Positions 30,840-39,781 of a stretch of DNA of 64,000 nt are shown here, in pieces (position 1 is the stretch's first letter; every line of letters begins with the position of its first letter). Source of the DNA: an uncultured Bacteroidales bacterium. Lineage in GTDB: Bacteria > Bacteroidota > Bacteroidia > Bacteroidales > UBA932. The translations under genes and the position numbers were made by a program. The stretch covers positions 1 to 64,000 of the forward strand of contig CAKUYQ010000004.1 in the NCBI GenBank assembly GCA_934717185.1, in the 5' to 3' direction. The notes beneath the pieces are model-generated. The model was not told the origin of the DNA, ran no database searches, and worked only from the letters and a program-made list of their open reading frames with translations.

Positions 30840-33602
30840 ATGTTAAAACGATTATTTGGGATATTGTTATTTGTTATATGTGTGGTTGCCACTGCCCATG
30901 GGCAGAACGTGGTTAGGGGAAAGGTTTTGGATAATTCCAAAGGAGAACCTCTCCCTTTTGCCACGGTTGTAGTGGTAGGTATGCCTAATGTATATGATGT
31001 AACAGACTCCAAAGGGAATTTTGTTCTAAGATTTGGGAATAATTCTTCAATCAACAGAAAAATAGAGATCTCCATAATGGGATATATTACAAAGCGATTC
31101 TCATTGGTAAATGACGGAGTCTATACATTAAACGAGGATACATACTCATTAAGGGAGGTTGTTGTAACGGCAACTGAATCTCACGAGGTCGTAAACTCTT
31201 CTAAAATAGGAAAGAGTGCAATAAAACATATCCAACCGTCGAGCATTGCAGATATATTGGAGCTGTTACCTGGAGGCAGAGCCAAAGATCCTGTGTTAAG
31301 TTCTCCTCAGATAATAAGCCTTAGAAGCGCGGCGGCAATAAGCGGAAGCAACTATAATACGCAGGCTTTAGGAACAAAATTCATCATAGATGGGGTTCCT
31401 GTAAACAATGATGCAAACCTGCAGTCTACACCTGCATATAGTGCATACGGCTCCTCCTTTGTAAATGCCGGTGTGGATATGAGGACAATATCTACAGATG
31501 ATGTAGAATCCATTGAGGTGGTAAGAGGTATTCCATCTGTTGAATACGGAGATCTTACAAGCGGCCTTGTGAATATAAAAAGAAAGCAGGGCGGAAGGGA
31601 TATAGAGGCACGTTTCAAGGCAGATATGCAGAGTAAGCTGTTCTATGCGGGAAAGGGTTTTGAATGGGGTGAGCATGATAAACTTACAATGAATATAAAT
31701 GCCGGTTATTTGGATGCAAAGAGCGACCCAAGAAACACGCGACAGAACTATAGCAGATTCACTGCCGGTTACAGGATTGGGAAAAGATGGGATAATAAAG
31801 GGGACTATACTGTCTACCTAAATGGAAATTTGGATTTTACCGGCTCATTTGACAAACGCAAATCAGATAAGGATTTGGATAAAGGACTTGGGAATCGTCC
31901 CATTGAAACATATAAATCCGGCTATAACAAAATTGTGGCCGGAGGGGAGCTTGGAATAAAGAACAGCAAGGAGGCCGGGCTCTTTAGGCAATTTACGCTA
32001 ACAGCATCCGTAACATCTGAGTTCAGCAAGATAGATCGTTGGAAATATGTTGTATTGGGGGCTAATATACCGCTCTCAACCTCTTTAGAGGAGGGGGAGC
32101 ACGATGTTGTTACCGTTCCATTCCGTTATGAGGCAACTCTAAAGGTAGACGGCAAGCCTTTTTATGCGTACATTAAGGCCCTTTCCAAATTCAGGGCAAA
32201 AACAGCGTCTACATCTCACGATTTTAAGATTGGTGCGGATTGGAATATGGACAAGAATTACGGAAAGGGGGTAATCTTTGACCCCAATCACCCGTTCAGC
32301 CCCGATATGAATGTAAGGCCGCGCAGATTCTCCTCAATCCCGGCCAATCATCAGCTGTCTGTGTTTGCAGAGGTCAACTCCATCTGGAACATTGGGAAGT
32401 TAAGATTAGAGACAATGGCAGGCGCTAGAGGAACCTCAATGTTGAACATTGGAAAAAGCTACGCAATTCAAGGTAAGGTATACTATGACCCAAGATTAAA
32501 TATCAGATTAGAGTTCCCGACAATCAATATTGGGGGAAACAGGCTTGTTGCCGCTCTGAGTGGAGGTGTAGGATGGCATACAAAACTGCCTACCATGGAT
32601 ATGCTCTACCCGGATCCGCTCTATTACGATATTACCCAGTTTAATTACTGGCCTGTTGATGAGCGTTACAGAAGGATAAATGTATTGGTAAAAAGGTATG
32701 ATCTTACCAACTATAATCTTAAGGCGGCAAGAAACTTTAAGTGGGAGGTAAGGGGTGACGCCAAATGGAACGGCTTTTCGCTTTCGGTCACCTATTTTAG
32801 AGAGGATATGCAGTCCGGGTTTAGAAACAGCTCCAAATTAGATAGAATCATGTATAAGGATTATGATGAATCTGCTGTTGATTATAAGAAACTTACAGGG
32901 CCGCCATCTTTGGAGAACCTGCCGTATGTAACAGATACTCTAATGCTTGCCTACAGTTTTTCTACCAATGGCAGCCGGACAAAAAAGGAGGGGGTGGAGT
33001 TTACCCTCTCAACCAAAAGGATAGATGCAATAAAGACCAAACTCACTGTGACCGGTGCATGGTTTAAAACCCGGTATTCGAACAGCCAGCCCCAGTATTA
33101 CAGGCCCTCTGTGATAGTTGCAGGAAAGGTCTATCCGTATGTGGGGTTGTATGATGAGGTGGATAAATATCTTAGGGAGATGTTTAATACCAATTTCACT
33201 TTTGATACGCAGATTCCGCGCTTTGGGCTAATATTCTCCACATCATTCCAATGCTTGTGGTTTACGGGGCAGCAGAACGGATATTGTAACCCATATCCAA
33301 TCCTTTATGTAGACAAAAACCTTACCGAGCATAAATTTACAGATGAGTCTGCAAAAAACGGTGTTTTGGCGCAGCTTATAAAATCGAGCAGGGATGAATC
33401 AATTTTTGAATATGGAAGAATCCCTTTCTGTATGAATATAAATCTAAAAGTTACAAAGACCCTTTACAGGGACAAGATGGCTTTGGCTGTGTTTGTAAAT
33501 AAGATTGCAGATTATACTCCATCGTACAGGACATCAAAAGGGGTCATTGTGAGGCGTGATGTAAGGCCGTATTTTGGGATGGAGCTTAATTTTAAATTAT
33601 AG
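30840..33602 (+). CDS. TonB-dependent outer-membrane receptor with carboxypeptidase-like N-terminal domain
   Basis: About 920 residues from ATG at 30840, which gives a clean signal peptide (LFGILLFVICVVATAHGQ); the frame extends 12 codons further upstream. The mature N-terminus, VVRGKVLDNSKGEPLPFATV, is a CarboxypepD_reg-like domain. The plug domain follows (IIDGVPVNNDANLQS, VESIEVVRGIPSVEYGDLTSG) and the rest is a 22-strand barrel ending in MELNFKL. It imports an unknown ligand using TonB energy. The next three genes form an operon with it, but no SusD partner is present, so it is not a standard glycan-utilisation pair. Confidence 0.88.
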   Translation: MLKRLFGILLFVICVVATAHGQNVVRGKVLDNSKGEPLPFATVVVVGMPNVYDVTDSKGNFVLRFGNNSSINRKIEISIMGYITKRFSLVNDGVYTLNEDTYSLREVVVTATESHEVVNSSKIGKSAIKHIQPSSIADILELLPGGRAKDPVLSSPQIISLRSAAAISGSNYNTQALGTKFIIDGVPVNNDANLQSTPAYSAYGSSFVNAGVDMRTISTDDVESIEVVRGIPSVEYGDLTSGLVNIKRKQGGRDIEARFKADMQSKLFYAGKGFEWGEHDKLTMNINAGYLDAKSDPRNTRQNYSRFTAGYRIGKRWDNKGDYTVYLNGNLDFTGSFDKRKSDKDLDKGLGNRPIETYKSGYNKIVAGGELGIKNSKEAGLFRQFTLTASVTSEFSKIDRWKYVVLGANIPLSTSLEEGEHDVVTVPFRYEATLKVDGKPFYAYIKALSKFRAKTASTSHDFKIGADWNMDKNYGKGVIFDPNHPFSPDMNVRPRRFSSIPANHQLSVFAEVNSIWNIGKLRLETMAGARGTSMLNIGKSYAIQGKVYYDPRLNIRLEFPTINIGGNRLVAALSGGVGWHTKLPTMDMLYPDPLYYDITQFNYWPVDERYRRINVLVKRYDLTNYNLKAARNFKWEVRGDAKWNGFSLSVTYFREDMQSGFRNSSKLDRIMYKDYDESAVDYKKLTGPPSLENLPYVTDTLMLAYSFSTNGSRTKKEGVEFTLSTKRIDAIKTKLTVTGAWFKTRYSNSQPQYYRPSVIVAGKVYPYVGLYDEVDKYLREMFNTNFTFDTQIPRFGLIFSTSFQCLWFTGQQNGYCNPYPILYVDKNLTEHKFTDESAKNGVLAQLIKSSRDESIFEYGRIPFCMNINLKVTKTLYRDKMALAVFVNKIADYTPSYRTSKGVIVRRDVRPYFGMELNFKL

Positions 33603-33607
33603 TGGTT

Positions 33608-34021
33608 ATGAGACTTTTATTCTATAAGAAGCATGTTGTGATATTCTGTGTTCTGTCTCTTTTTGCGCTTTTTTGCGGATGTAAGAAGCAGAGTGATGAT
33701 ATATATACAACGGTATTGTTAAAGGCGCAGATGCCCGATGGTCGTAACATAGTGCGTATGGAGGTAGACGAAACTCTTGCGGGTTCATTTATAAGAAACT
33801 TGAACACACGTATGGATTATGATTTTCCGCTGTTTGTTAACGGAGAGGGAACTGTGAAATTGCTTAAAGGGGTGTACCTCATAGCTTTTGATGCTACAGC
33901 TACATTCGCAGACGGAAAGAGTAAGCGTGTGAGGTATTCGGGGAGCAGCTCCCCGGCGAAGGCTTTGAATCTGCTTGGTGATAATGAGGTTGTGGTTTTG
34001 AAACTTAGGGAGTTGAAATAG
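33608..34021 (+). CDS. Small lipoprotein of the TonB-receptor operon
   Basis: About 137 residues from ATG at 33608. The signal peptide ends in FALFCGCKKQ, a lipobox. The mature part looks like a single beta-sandwich: TVLLKAQMPDGRNIVRMEVD and GTVKLLKGVYLIAFDATATF resemble an IgG-like fold. Homologues are seen next to DUF4876 and DUF6850 proteins in Bacteroidetes receptor operons. The role is unknown; it is probably exposed on the outer membrane. Confidence 0.6.
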   Translation: MRLLFYKKHVVIFCVLSLFALFCGCKKQSDDIYTTVLLKAQMPDGRNIVRMEVDETLAGSFIRNLNTRMDYDFPLFVNGEGTVKLLKGVYLIAFDATATFADGKSKRVRYSGSSSPAKALNLLGDNEVVVLKLRELK

Positions 34022-34022
34022 T

Positions 34023-35552
34023 ATGATGCGTTTTTGTGGGATACTTTTATTTATGGCTGTTGCAGGTGTGTTAAATGCTGCCGGTGCAGACAGTACAAGC
34101 GTAATAAAAAGGGTGGATTTATTCTCTTCCCCGACAAATAATCTTGGAGAGTCTGTTGTGAAGGGTTCGCAGGCTGCAATGTTGTATGCTCATGGTAACT
34201 CTCTTACAAGGATTGCTGTATCTGCAGATTACAGAGATGAGAGCAAAGCCTTTTTTTCTCAGTTGGGAAGTGGCGAGATGAAGGGTGTTTTTTCTGTTGA
34301 TTCATATATAAAACTGAGCAAAAAAGCTGTGGTTTGGGGAAATGTGGAATATTTTAACGGTATTAAAAAGGATGTTTGCTGGAATTCTACAGCGGATTTT
34401 ATGTTGCTGTATCCATATATTCTTGCGGATTCCATAGGTGGAAAACTCGCTGTTGAACAGTATCTGTTTTCTGGCGGCTATGCCGTGAAAAAGGGAAGGT
34501 TTTCTTTTGGCGTAATGGGACGTTACAGAGCGCTGCACGAATATAGAAGAGTGGATCCGCGTCCAAGGAATATAGTGTCTGATTTCAATATTGCACTCTC
34601 TGTAGGAGCTAATGCTGGCGGTTATATGGTTGGCATAAATGCAGGAGGAAAAATATACAAACAGTTTCAGGATGTTGCTTTCTACAATGAAAACGGTGCA
34701 AATACCTCAGAACTGCATTTTACAGGGCTTGGAACTCATTATGCCAGATATGACGGGGCGGGAAATTATACTGCAACAAGGTACAAGGGTAGGGAATATT
34801 CTGCTGATCTGTCGCTTGTGCCACGCAATAGTGACGGATGGTATGCCGGTGCAGGTTATGCCTCCTTTAGTGTAAAGAGATATCTTCCGTTGCAGAATAT
34901 GGTTCCGCTAACCTCTTTATGTGTGGAGAGACTGTATGGTAATATAGCTTACAAGGATTTGTCGGGAAGAATAGAATGGGGAATAGAGGCAAAAGGGGGG
35001 TATGAGTGGAGGAACGGAGCGGAGAATATAATAGATAATGGTGCCGGAAATGTAAATGAGGTTTTGGGATCATTGGATATGTATAAAAGCAGGGTTGCGC
35101 GGGCGGAAATAGTTGGTAAGGCTCTGTTTAAGGGGGAGATGTACAGGATTTATTGTGGTGCTGGTGCCGGCTTCTACAGGTTTAAGTCTGAATATGCTTT
35201 TCCGGGCAGAGATATGGAGGTTGGTGCTGTTACACCTAACGCAGAGGTGGGCTATATAGGGTATTGTAAGGAATGGCGTTATGAGTTTGCTGTGTGTGGT
35301 GCTTATGGAATTAATGTGAATGGTTCTGTAAACATACCTGTTGAGTATACGGATGCAAGGATATGCGATTTTTTGATGGAGTTGCATGATAGGCTGACAG
35401 ATAGTTGTTTACGGGTTATGCCAATGTTTAAGGTAATGCGGGAAATTTCTAACAAGACAGCGGCATTTCTGCAGATTAGGTATGGGAGGTTTATGTACGG
35501 TTGCGGGGAGAATGCAGATTCAATTATGGCTTCGGTAGGATTATATTTTTAA
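34023..35552 (+). CDS. Outer-membrane barrel protein, DUF6850-like
   Basis: A 509-residue protein with a signal peptide (FCGILLFMAVAGVLNAAGA) and alternating beta-strands over its full length, ending SIMASVGLYF with the terminal aromatic of outer-membrane barrels. The fold and gene order fit the DUF6850 family, which accompanies a TonB receptor and DUF4876 protein. Function is not known; a surface or transport accessory is likely. It carries an exact in-frame copy of the TTTGTCGGGAAG word (DLSGR codons at 34955-34969). Confidence 0.7.
   Translation: MMRFCGILLFMAVAGVLNAAGADSTSVIKRVDLFSSPTNNLGESVVKGSQAAMLYAHGNSLTRIAVSADYRDESKAFFSQLGSGEMKGVFSVDSYIKLSKKAVVWGNVEYFNGIKKDVCWNSTADFMLLYPYILADSIGGKLAVEQYLFSGGYAVKKGRFSFGVMGRYRALHEYRRVDPRPRNIVSDFNIALSVGANAGGYMVGINAGGKIYKQFQDVAFYNENGANTSELHFTGLGTHYARYDGAGNYTATRYKGREYSADLSLVPRNSDGWYAGAGYASFSVKRYLPLQNMVPLTSLCVERLYGNIAYKDLSGRIEWGIEAKGGYEWRNGAENIIDNGAGNVNEVLGSLDMYKSRVARAEIVGKALFKGEMYRIYCGAGAGFYRFKSEYAFPGRDMEVGAVTPNAEVGYIGYCKEWRYEFAVCGAYGINVNGSVNIPVEYTDARICDFLMELHDRLTDSCLRVMPMFKVMREISNKTAAFLQIRYGRFMYGCGENADSIMASVGLYF
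34958..34969 (+). repeat. TTTGTCGGGAAG word, exact, inside a gene
   Basis: Coding-strand copy inside the DUF6850-like gene, read as Leu-Ser-Gly-Arg. Confidence 0.85.
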
Positions 35553-35571
35553 TACACAGATATATTTATTT

Positions 35572-37047
35572 ATGAGGAAAATTTTTTACTTGATTGTGGC
35601 CGCTGTTGCTGTGTTGGCAGCAGGTTGTTCCAAGAATTCGGAACCGGATTCTATTATTATTAACGGTGTTACTGAGGAGGGAAAGACTCCGGAGCTTAAC
35701 ATTGCGCCGGAGGGTGGAAGTTCTACCATTGATATTCAGTCCAATACGGTATGGACTATAACGACAGACGGACAGGATTGGTATGAACTCTCTGCATTGA
35801 GTGGAGAGGGTGCTGCAAAGGTTAATATTACATTAAAGCCAAACAGAGGCGATGAAGATCGTAGTGCAAGATTGAATCTTGTTGCGGGAAAAGCAACTGC
35901 AACAATTGTGGTAATTCAGAAGGCTCAGGTTTTGCCTACAGATCCACAAAAGTCCGAGCTTAAGGTGAGGGCGTACGGAGGAGAGAAGGTGGTTGAGTTT
36001 ATGAAAGGGGTAGATGTTTCTGTAGATGTTCAATGTGAATGGATTAAAGGTGTTAATGTTGATCAGGAGGCCGGTACGGTTACTCTTGCATTTTTAGAGA
36101 ATGAAACAGATGCAAACAGGGAGGTAGATGTTAAGATTGTAACTGCTGTATCCAAGAGGGAGTTGGAGACGGTTCATGTTATCCAAAGCTGGAGAAATAT
36201 TGAGCCGGGAGAGCTTCTTATAGAGGAGATTTTCTTTACCGGTAATGCGCTTCCTGAGACGGGCAAGCCCGAAAAACATAATGGAGACCAGTACTATAAA
36301 CTTACCAACAATACAGACGAGGTATTGTATGCAGATGGTGTTGTTATAATGGAGAGCAAGATAAATTCTGTTCTGCAATATGAATATTTGGAACCTATAA
36401 AGGATAAATATTCCGGTATAGAGACGGCATACCGCATTCCTGGAACAGGCAAGGATGTGGCTGTAAAACCCGGGGAGTCTTTGATTATTGCAAATAATGC
36501 GCAAAACCATACTACGTATAATCCAAATTCTTTTGACCTTTCCAATGCAAATTTTGAATGGTACGACCTATCTACTTCGGCTGCTAATCAGGATATAGAT
36601 AACCCTCTTGTTCCAAATTTGGATGTTTGGTTCACCTATTCACTCTCTTACTGGGTTCTTCATAACAGGGGTTTTACAGGGCATGCAATAGCCATTTTCC
36701 CTAAATCTGTTACCAAAGAGAAATTCCTTGCAGATTACAAGTGGGAGGGTAAGTATATAAGCCATACAAAAGTGGGCGATTTTGAGATGAATATATCTAA
36801 GGCATACAAGATTCCAAACGAGTGGGTTTTGGATGCTGTGAATCTTTCCATCAAGCAGCTGTTCTATACTTTGGAATTCAGTGAGAGTCTGGATGCAGGT
36901 TATGCCTCTTGTGGAGAGATAGATATGGATCCAAACAGATATGGCAAGAGTGTAAGGCGTAAGACAGATGCAAACGGCAAATTGGTAGATACAAACAATT
37001 CTACAAACGATTTCATATCGGATGCTGTTCCGTCTTTGAAGAAATAG
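35572..37047 (+). CDS. BACON-domain lipoprotein with DUF4876-like C-terminal part
   Basis: A 491-residue lipoprotein (lipobox VLAAGCSKN near residue 19). Two beta-sandwich domains follow, the first with GGSSTIDIQSNTVWTITTDG and VNITLKPNRGDEDRSARLNL, a typical BACON domain. After about residue 215 a separate domain begins with LLIEEIFFTGNALPETGKPE and YYKLTNNTDEVLYADGVVI, like DUF4876 proteins, which resemble lamin-tail folds. Members sit beside TonB receptors and are probably surface-exposed binding proteins. It is the last gene of the operon. Confidence 0.72.
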   Translation: MRKIFYLIVAAVAVLAAGCSKNSEPDSIIINGVTEEGKTPELNIAPEGGSSTIDIQSNTVWTITTDGQDWYELSALSGEGAAKVNITLKPNRGDEDRSARLNLVAGKATATIVVIQKAQVLPTDPQKSELKVRAYGGEKVVEFMKGVDVSVDVQCEWIKGVNVDQEAGTVTLAFLENETDANREVDVKIVTAVSKRELETVHVIQSWRNIEPGELLIEEIFFTGNALPETGKPEKHNGDQYYKLTNNTDEVLYADGVVIMESKINSVLQYEYLEPIKDKYSGIETAYRIPGTGKDVAVKPGESLIIANNAQNHTTYNPNSFDLSNANFEWYDLSTSAANQDIDNPLVPNLDVWFTYSLSYWVLHNRGFTGHAIAIFPKSVTKEKFLADYKWEGKYISHTKVGDFEMNISKAYKIPNEWVLDAVNLSIKQLFYTLEFSESLDAGYASCGEIDMDPNRYGKSVRRKTDANGKLVDTNNSTNDFISDAVPSLKK

Positions 37048-37228
37048 CTTTGGCGTTAGCGTTGGCCTTATTTTAGTTGAAGGTGTATGGTTTATAGTTT
37101 ATAGAGAAAAGCATTGGCCTTGGCTATTTTGAAGAGTGTAGAAGGTAAAGAGGGTAGAGAGAGTAAAGAAGGATAATGCTAAAGCTAAAGCTAAGGCCAA
37201 AGCTAAAGTTGAGTTATATAGAAGTTGA
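37048..37228. other. Low-complexity intergenic sequence with recurring words
   Basis: This stretch is built of short repeated words: GGCGTTAGCGTTGGCC, TTTATAGTTTATAGAG, GGGTAGAGAGAGTAAAGAAGG and GCTAAAGCTAAAGCTAAGGCC. The same vocabulary appears, partly on the other strand, at 62307-62391 and 63861-64000. No gene is present. Confidence 0.7.
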
Positions 37229-37262
37229 GAGGATGACATTCAGTTGTCATCCTCTCTTTTGT
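37226..37262. terminator. Bidirectional terminator
   Basis: AGAGGATGACA pairs with TGTCATCCTCT over 11 bases, with a T-run on the plus strand and an A/T-rich flank on the other. It serves the receptor operon from the left and the fimbrial genes from the right. Confidence 0.8.
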
Positions 37263-37266
37263 CTGT

Positions 37267-38124
37267 TTACATTACAATATCTACATCATCTATCTCTTCC
37301 CAATCTTTGCAATTTATCAGACATTTTCCGGTAGAAAGATCTATATAAAGCTTTATATCATTGAGGTTGTCATTGTTAAGGCTATAATTGCTGTTTTTGA
37401 GAATCTCTCCAAAGTTTACGGTAAGAGGATCCTTAAGTCCCTCTCTAAGCTCTATGCTCAATCCGTTAAAAGATACCGGCCTTACCATGTTGTATTCAAA
37501 TGACAATACTTTGTTATTTTCCGCCTCGTCTTTAGATGCCGGTGTTGCGGTATCTATTGTACTCTTCCCCTCAATTGTTTTACCATTCAGGTAGTATCCA
37601 ATGCTGTTGATTATAGTGTGTGCTGTAAGCTGCTCTATGTTCAGACTGCTCGCTTGCGGACAACGGACATTGAGCTCAACTGCAGCATACTGTTTGAACA
37701 TCTCAATCTCTAATGATTCTACCTCACTCTTTAAACAGTTGCCTGTGGCATTGCCAAAATACAATCTATCAAAAGAGCCGGTTCTGTTCTGTTTAAGCAT
37801 GGAGTTTGCCCCATCGTATGTAAACAGCGTATTGTCTCCCACGTTCCCCCATACATAAACCTTAAAGATACATCTTGGTATGGTCGTTTCGTACAGTTCT
37901 CCTGCCTCCGAGGGGGTAAACATCTCCTGTTTTAAAAGGTTTTCCTCCTCATCAAATATCCATATTTGGTAACAGTCTATATTTTTGCTGTTTTCAAATC
38001 CTATTTTTAACAGGCATGGACACTCATCTCTCTCTTCATATATCTTACCTTTGCAACTGCTGCCAAACAAACCTGTTAGCAAGCAGATTAAAAGCCAAAG
38101 AAATATAGACTTTTTTTCATGCAT
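37267..38124 (-). CDS. FimB/Mfa2-family fimbrial anchor-type protein
   Basis: A 285-residue lipoprotein. The signal peptide ends LLTGLFGSSCKG (lipobox). The mature N-terminus YEERDECPCLLKIGF is diagnostic of the FimB/Mfa2 family of Porphyromonas type V fimbriae, which anchor the fibre to the outer membrane and limit its length. The next domain resembles an immunoglobulin-type sandwich (YKIWIFDEEE-like YQIWIFDEEENLLKQ). It lies 9 bases downstream of a FimA/Mfa1-like gene. Anchoring is the likely role. Confidence 0.82.
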   Translation of the reverse strand: MHEKKSIFLWLLICLLTGLFGSSCKGKIYEERDECPCLLKIGFENSKNIDCYQIWIFDEEENLLKQEMFTPSEAGELYETTIPRCIFKVYVWGNVGDNTLFTYDGANSMLKQNRTGSFDRLYFGNATGNCLKSEVESLEIEMFKQYAAVELNVRCPQASSLNIEQLTAHTIINSIGYYLNGKTIEGKSTIDTATPASKDEAENNKVLSFEYNMVRPVSFNGLSIELREGLKDPLTVNFGEILKNSNYSLNNDNLNDIKLYIDLSTGKCLINCKDWEEIDDVDIVM

Positions 38125-38133
38125 ATTCGTTAT

Positions 38134-39222
38134 TTAAAAGTTAATCTCTGCAGAATCAACATCTTCCCACTCGGTTACGGTAATATCAACCGAAATGGTG
38201 CTGTTCTCTATTATCTCGTCGGGGTCATTTGAACCAATACCGGTTATAGTACAATTTATGCTATAAGAGGCATTGCGTTTTACACCTTTATGGCTTGTTG
38301 TCTCCACATAACCGAATCCCTCGCGGTTAATGTTTATTGGGTAGTAGTATGTTGTGCCATTGAGTTTTCCCTCTATCACAAGTCTTGTAAAGCGGTCCGA
38401 AGCTGTTTCAGATGCTAAAAGATTCTCATAACAGTAGAAGAAACGAGATGTTATTTCGCTGCTTGGTGATAGTGGGCTGTTTATCTCTTCATATAAAATA
38501 CCCTCCATCTCTGCACTCTCATAGTCAGATGTCGCGGCTCTCTTGTAGTTGAAAATAGAGTTGCTCCCTGCGGCCTCTCCGTTATAGAGGAGCTTGTTTG
38601 AATGGGCGTTAAGCAGATATATTTTTACATCTTCTAAAGATTTCCCCTCAAATGATGTTCCTGTAAAATTGGTTTTAAGTGTTCCTAATTTTACCCTTGC
38701 AACCATTCTTGTAAGTTCTGCAGTTATTTCGGTTACGGGAGCAAGTGTTGTCTCAGAGGAGTAGGTCATACAGAAATCCTGTGTATTCTCTTTTAAAAGC
38801 GAACTTTCAATTGCTTCAAAATCTGAATATTTAGTTATGGACTTTAGTGTATTGCCAATATGAGAGTTTCCAATTATGAATATTTTCTTTGCTCCTGTCG
38901 TGGCTGTAATCTCTATGTTTGAGAGATCTGTTAATTGGCTTCCCGACAAATTCTTATAGACCTCAAGCAGTCCGTTCTCTGCACCGGCTCCGTTGTTGAA
39001 GATGAGGATCTCAAGAGTGTTGATTTTGGCGTCGTTGGCAGAGTTCCCATGTTCACTTCCCTGTGCTTTTGTTGCAGGGGTGCATATTTTGATTGACAAT
39101 AGTGCAGATTCTTTTGCCTGTTCCTCTGAGGGGGTGTTGTTTTTAATCTGTTCTTTTTGGCACGATGCTACAGATGCCAATAGGGCAACTGATGCAAATA
39201 ATAGTAATGTAATCTTTTTCAT
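38134..39222 (-). CDS. FimA/Mfa1-family fimbrillin-like lipoprotein
   Basis: A 362-residue lipoprotein with a signal peptide ending LLASVASCQKE. The mature part has two beta-sandwich domains: INTLEILIFNNGAGAENGLLE and IEITATTGAKKIFIIGNSH are typical of the fimbrillin fold, and ELTRMVARVKLGTLKTN contains the arginine where Rgp-type proteases cut type V pilins. It is probably the main or a minor fibre subunit. It forms an operon with the FimB/Mfa2-like gene. A strong palindrome lies just upstream (39235-39265). An exact TTTGTCGGGAAG word is read in frame as Asn-Leu-Ser-Gly-Ser. Confidence 0.75.
   Translation of the reverse strand: MKKITLLLFASVALLASVASCQKEQIKNNTPSEEQAKESALLSIKICTPATKAQGSEHGNSANDAKINTLEILIFNNGAGAENGLLEVYKNLSGSQLTDLSNIEITATTGAKKIFIIGNSHIGNTLKSITKYSDFEAIESSLLKENTQDFCMTYSSETTLAPVTEITAELTRMVARVKLGTLKTNFTGTSFEGKSLEDVKIYLLNAHSNKLLYNGEAAGSNSIFNYKRAATSDYESAEMEGILYEEINSPLSPSSEITSRFFYCYENLLASETASDRFTRLVIEGKLNGTTYYYPININREGFGYVETTSHKGVKRNASYSINCTITGIGSNDPDEIIENSTISVDITVTEWEDVDSAEINF
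38939..38950 (-). repeat. TTTGTCGGGAAG word, exact, inside a gene
   Basis: Coding-strand copy in the fimbrillin-like gene, read as Leu-Ser-Gly-Ser after Asn. Confidence 0.85.
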
Positions 39223-39234
39223 TTGGAATATTAA

Positions 39235-39265
39235 TTAATCTCAACGCAATATTGCGTTTGATTAA
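39235..39265 (-). promoter_or_regulatory. Palindrome before the fimbrial genes (operator or leader hairpin)
   Basis: AACGCAATATTGCGTT (39243-39258) is a perfect 16-base palindrome, flanked by TTAATC and GATTAA arms with a one-base offset. It lies 12-43 bases upstream of the fimbrillin start codon. No invertible-promoter repeats were seen nearby. Confidence 0.55.
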
Positions 39266-39500
39266 TGGAGGGGAAAATTGCCGTTTTGTAACACAAATTT
39301 TTTTAGAATTTTCACATAAGCATTGTAACTGTCTTGTATTCAATGTAATCAGAGATAATTTCTATATCTTAAGGTTCCATTCTGCCACTAGCTTTTGATG
39401 AAACTTGTACAAGTTATATGCCTCATCTCTGCTACTTGTTGAAATAATACTGAAACTCAGATTATTATAAGGTATTTGCTAATTATAGTATGTTGATAAC
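39266..39500. other. AT-rich intergenic stretch
   Basis: No gene or clear structure apart from AACTTGTACAAGTT-like symmetry near 39402 and the word TTATAGTATG at 39483-39492, which recurs at the far side of the restriction-modification island. Confidence 0.4.
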
Positions 39501-39523
39501 TTTAGCGTATATTCATACTTTTG
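39500..39523 (+). promoter_or_regulatory. Promoter of the restriction-island regulator
   Basis: TACTTTTG lies about 20 bases after GTTG and 21 bases before the ATG at 39545. Confidence 0.55.
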
Positions 39524-39544
39524 CTGCAGAAAAGCTAGATCATT

Positions 39545-39757
39545 ATGGATAAACAGCCTATTTTGCTGCATTTTGGCCAAAGCGTACAACAACACCGAAA
39601 GGCACTTGGCCTATCGCAAGAATAGCTTGCAGACAAAGCCGGTGTACATCGTACCTATATCGGTATGATTGAACGTGCCGAAAAGAATATCACACTTTGC
39701 AATATGGAGAAGATTGCGAAGGCTTTGAATACATCTGTCTCATCTTTATTGGATTAA
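39545..39757 (+). pseudogene. XRE/Cro-type regulator interrupted by an in-frame amber codon
   Basis: From ATG at 39545 the frame encodes a 70-residue helix-turn-helix protein of the restriction-modification controller type: ALGLSQE, then after the break LADKAGVHRTYIGMIERAEK and LNTSVSSLLD. Codon 27 is TAG (39623-39625) where the family has glutamate (GAG or GAA), so a single base change would restore the gene. Both halves are otherwise intact and in frame. Either the gene is inactive, or the stop is read through or is a sequencing error. Confidence 0.8.
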
Positions 39758-39781
39758 ATTTAACATTATAATTGTAGTAGT

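Noticed and set aside
33941..33962. GGGGAGCAGCTCCCC palindrome as a regulatory site
   Set aside because: Lies within the coding sequence of a small lipoprotein (Gly-Ser-Ser-Ser-Pro); no other support.
37140..37210. Possible CRISPR-like array of AAAGCTAAAGCTAAGGCC repeats
   Set aside because: Units are 6-7 bases, imperfect, without spacers and without cas genes.
39223..39545. Invertible promoter for the fimbrial genes
   Set aside because: No pair of inverted repeats of suitable spacing and no invertase; only one local palindrome.
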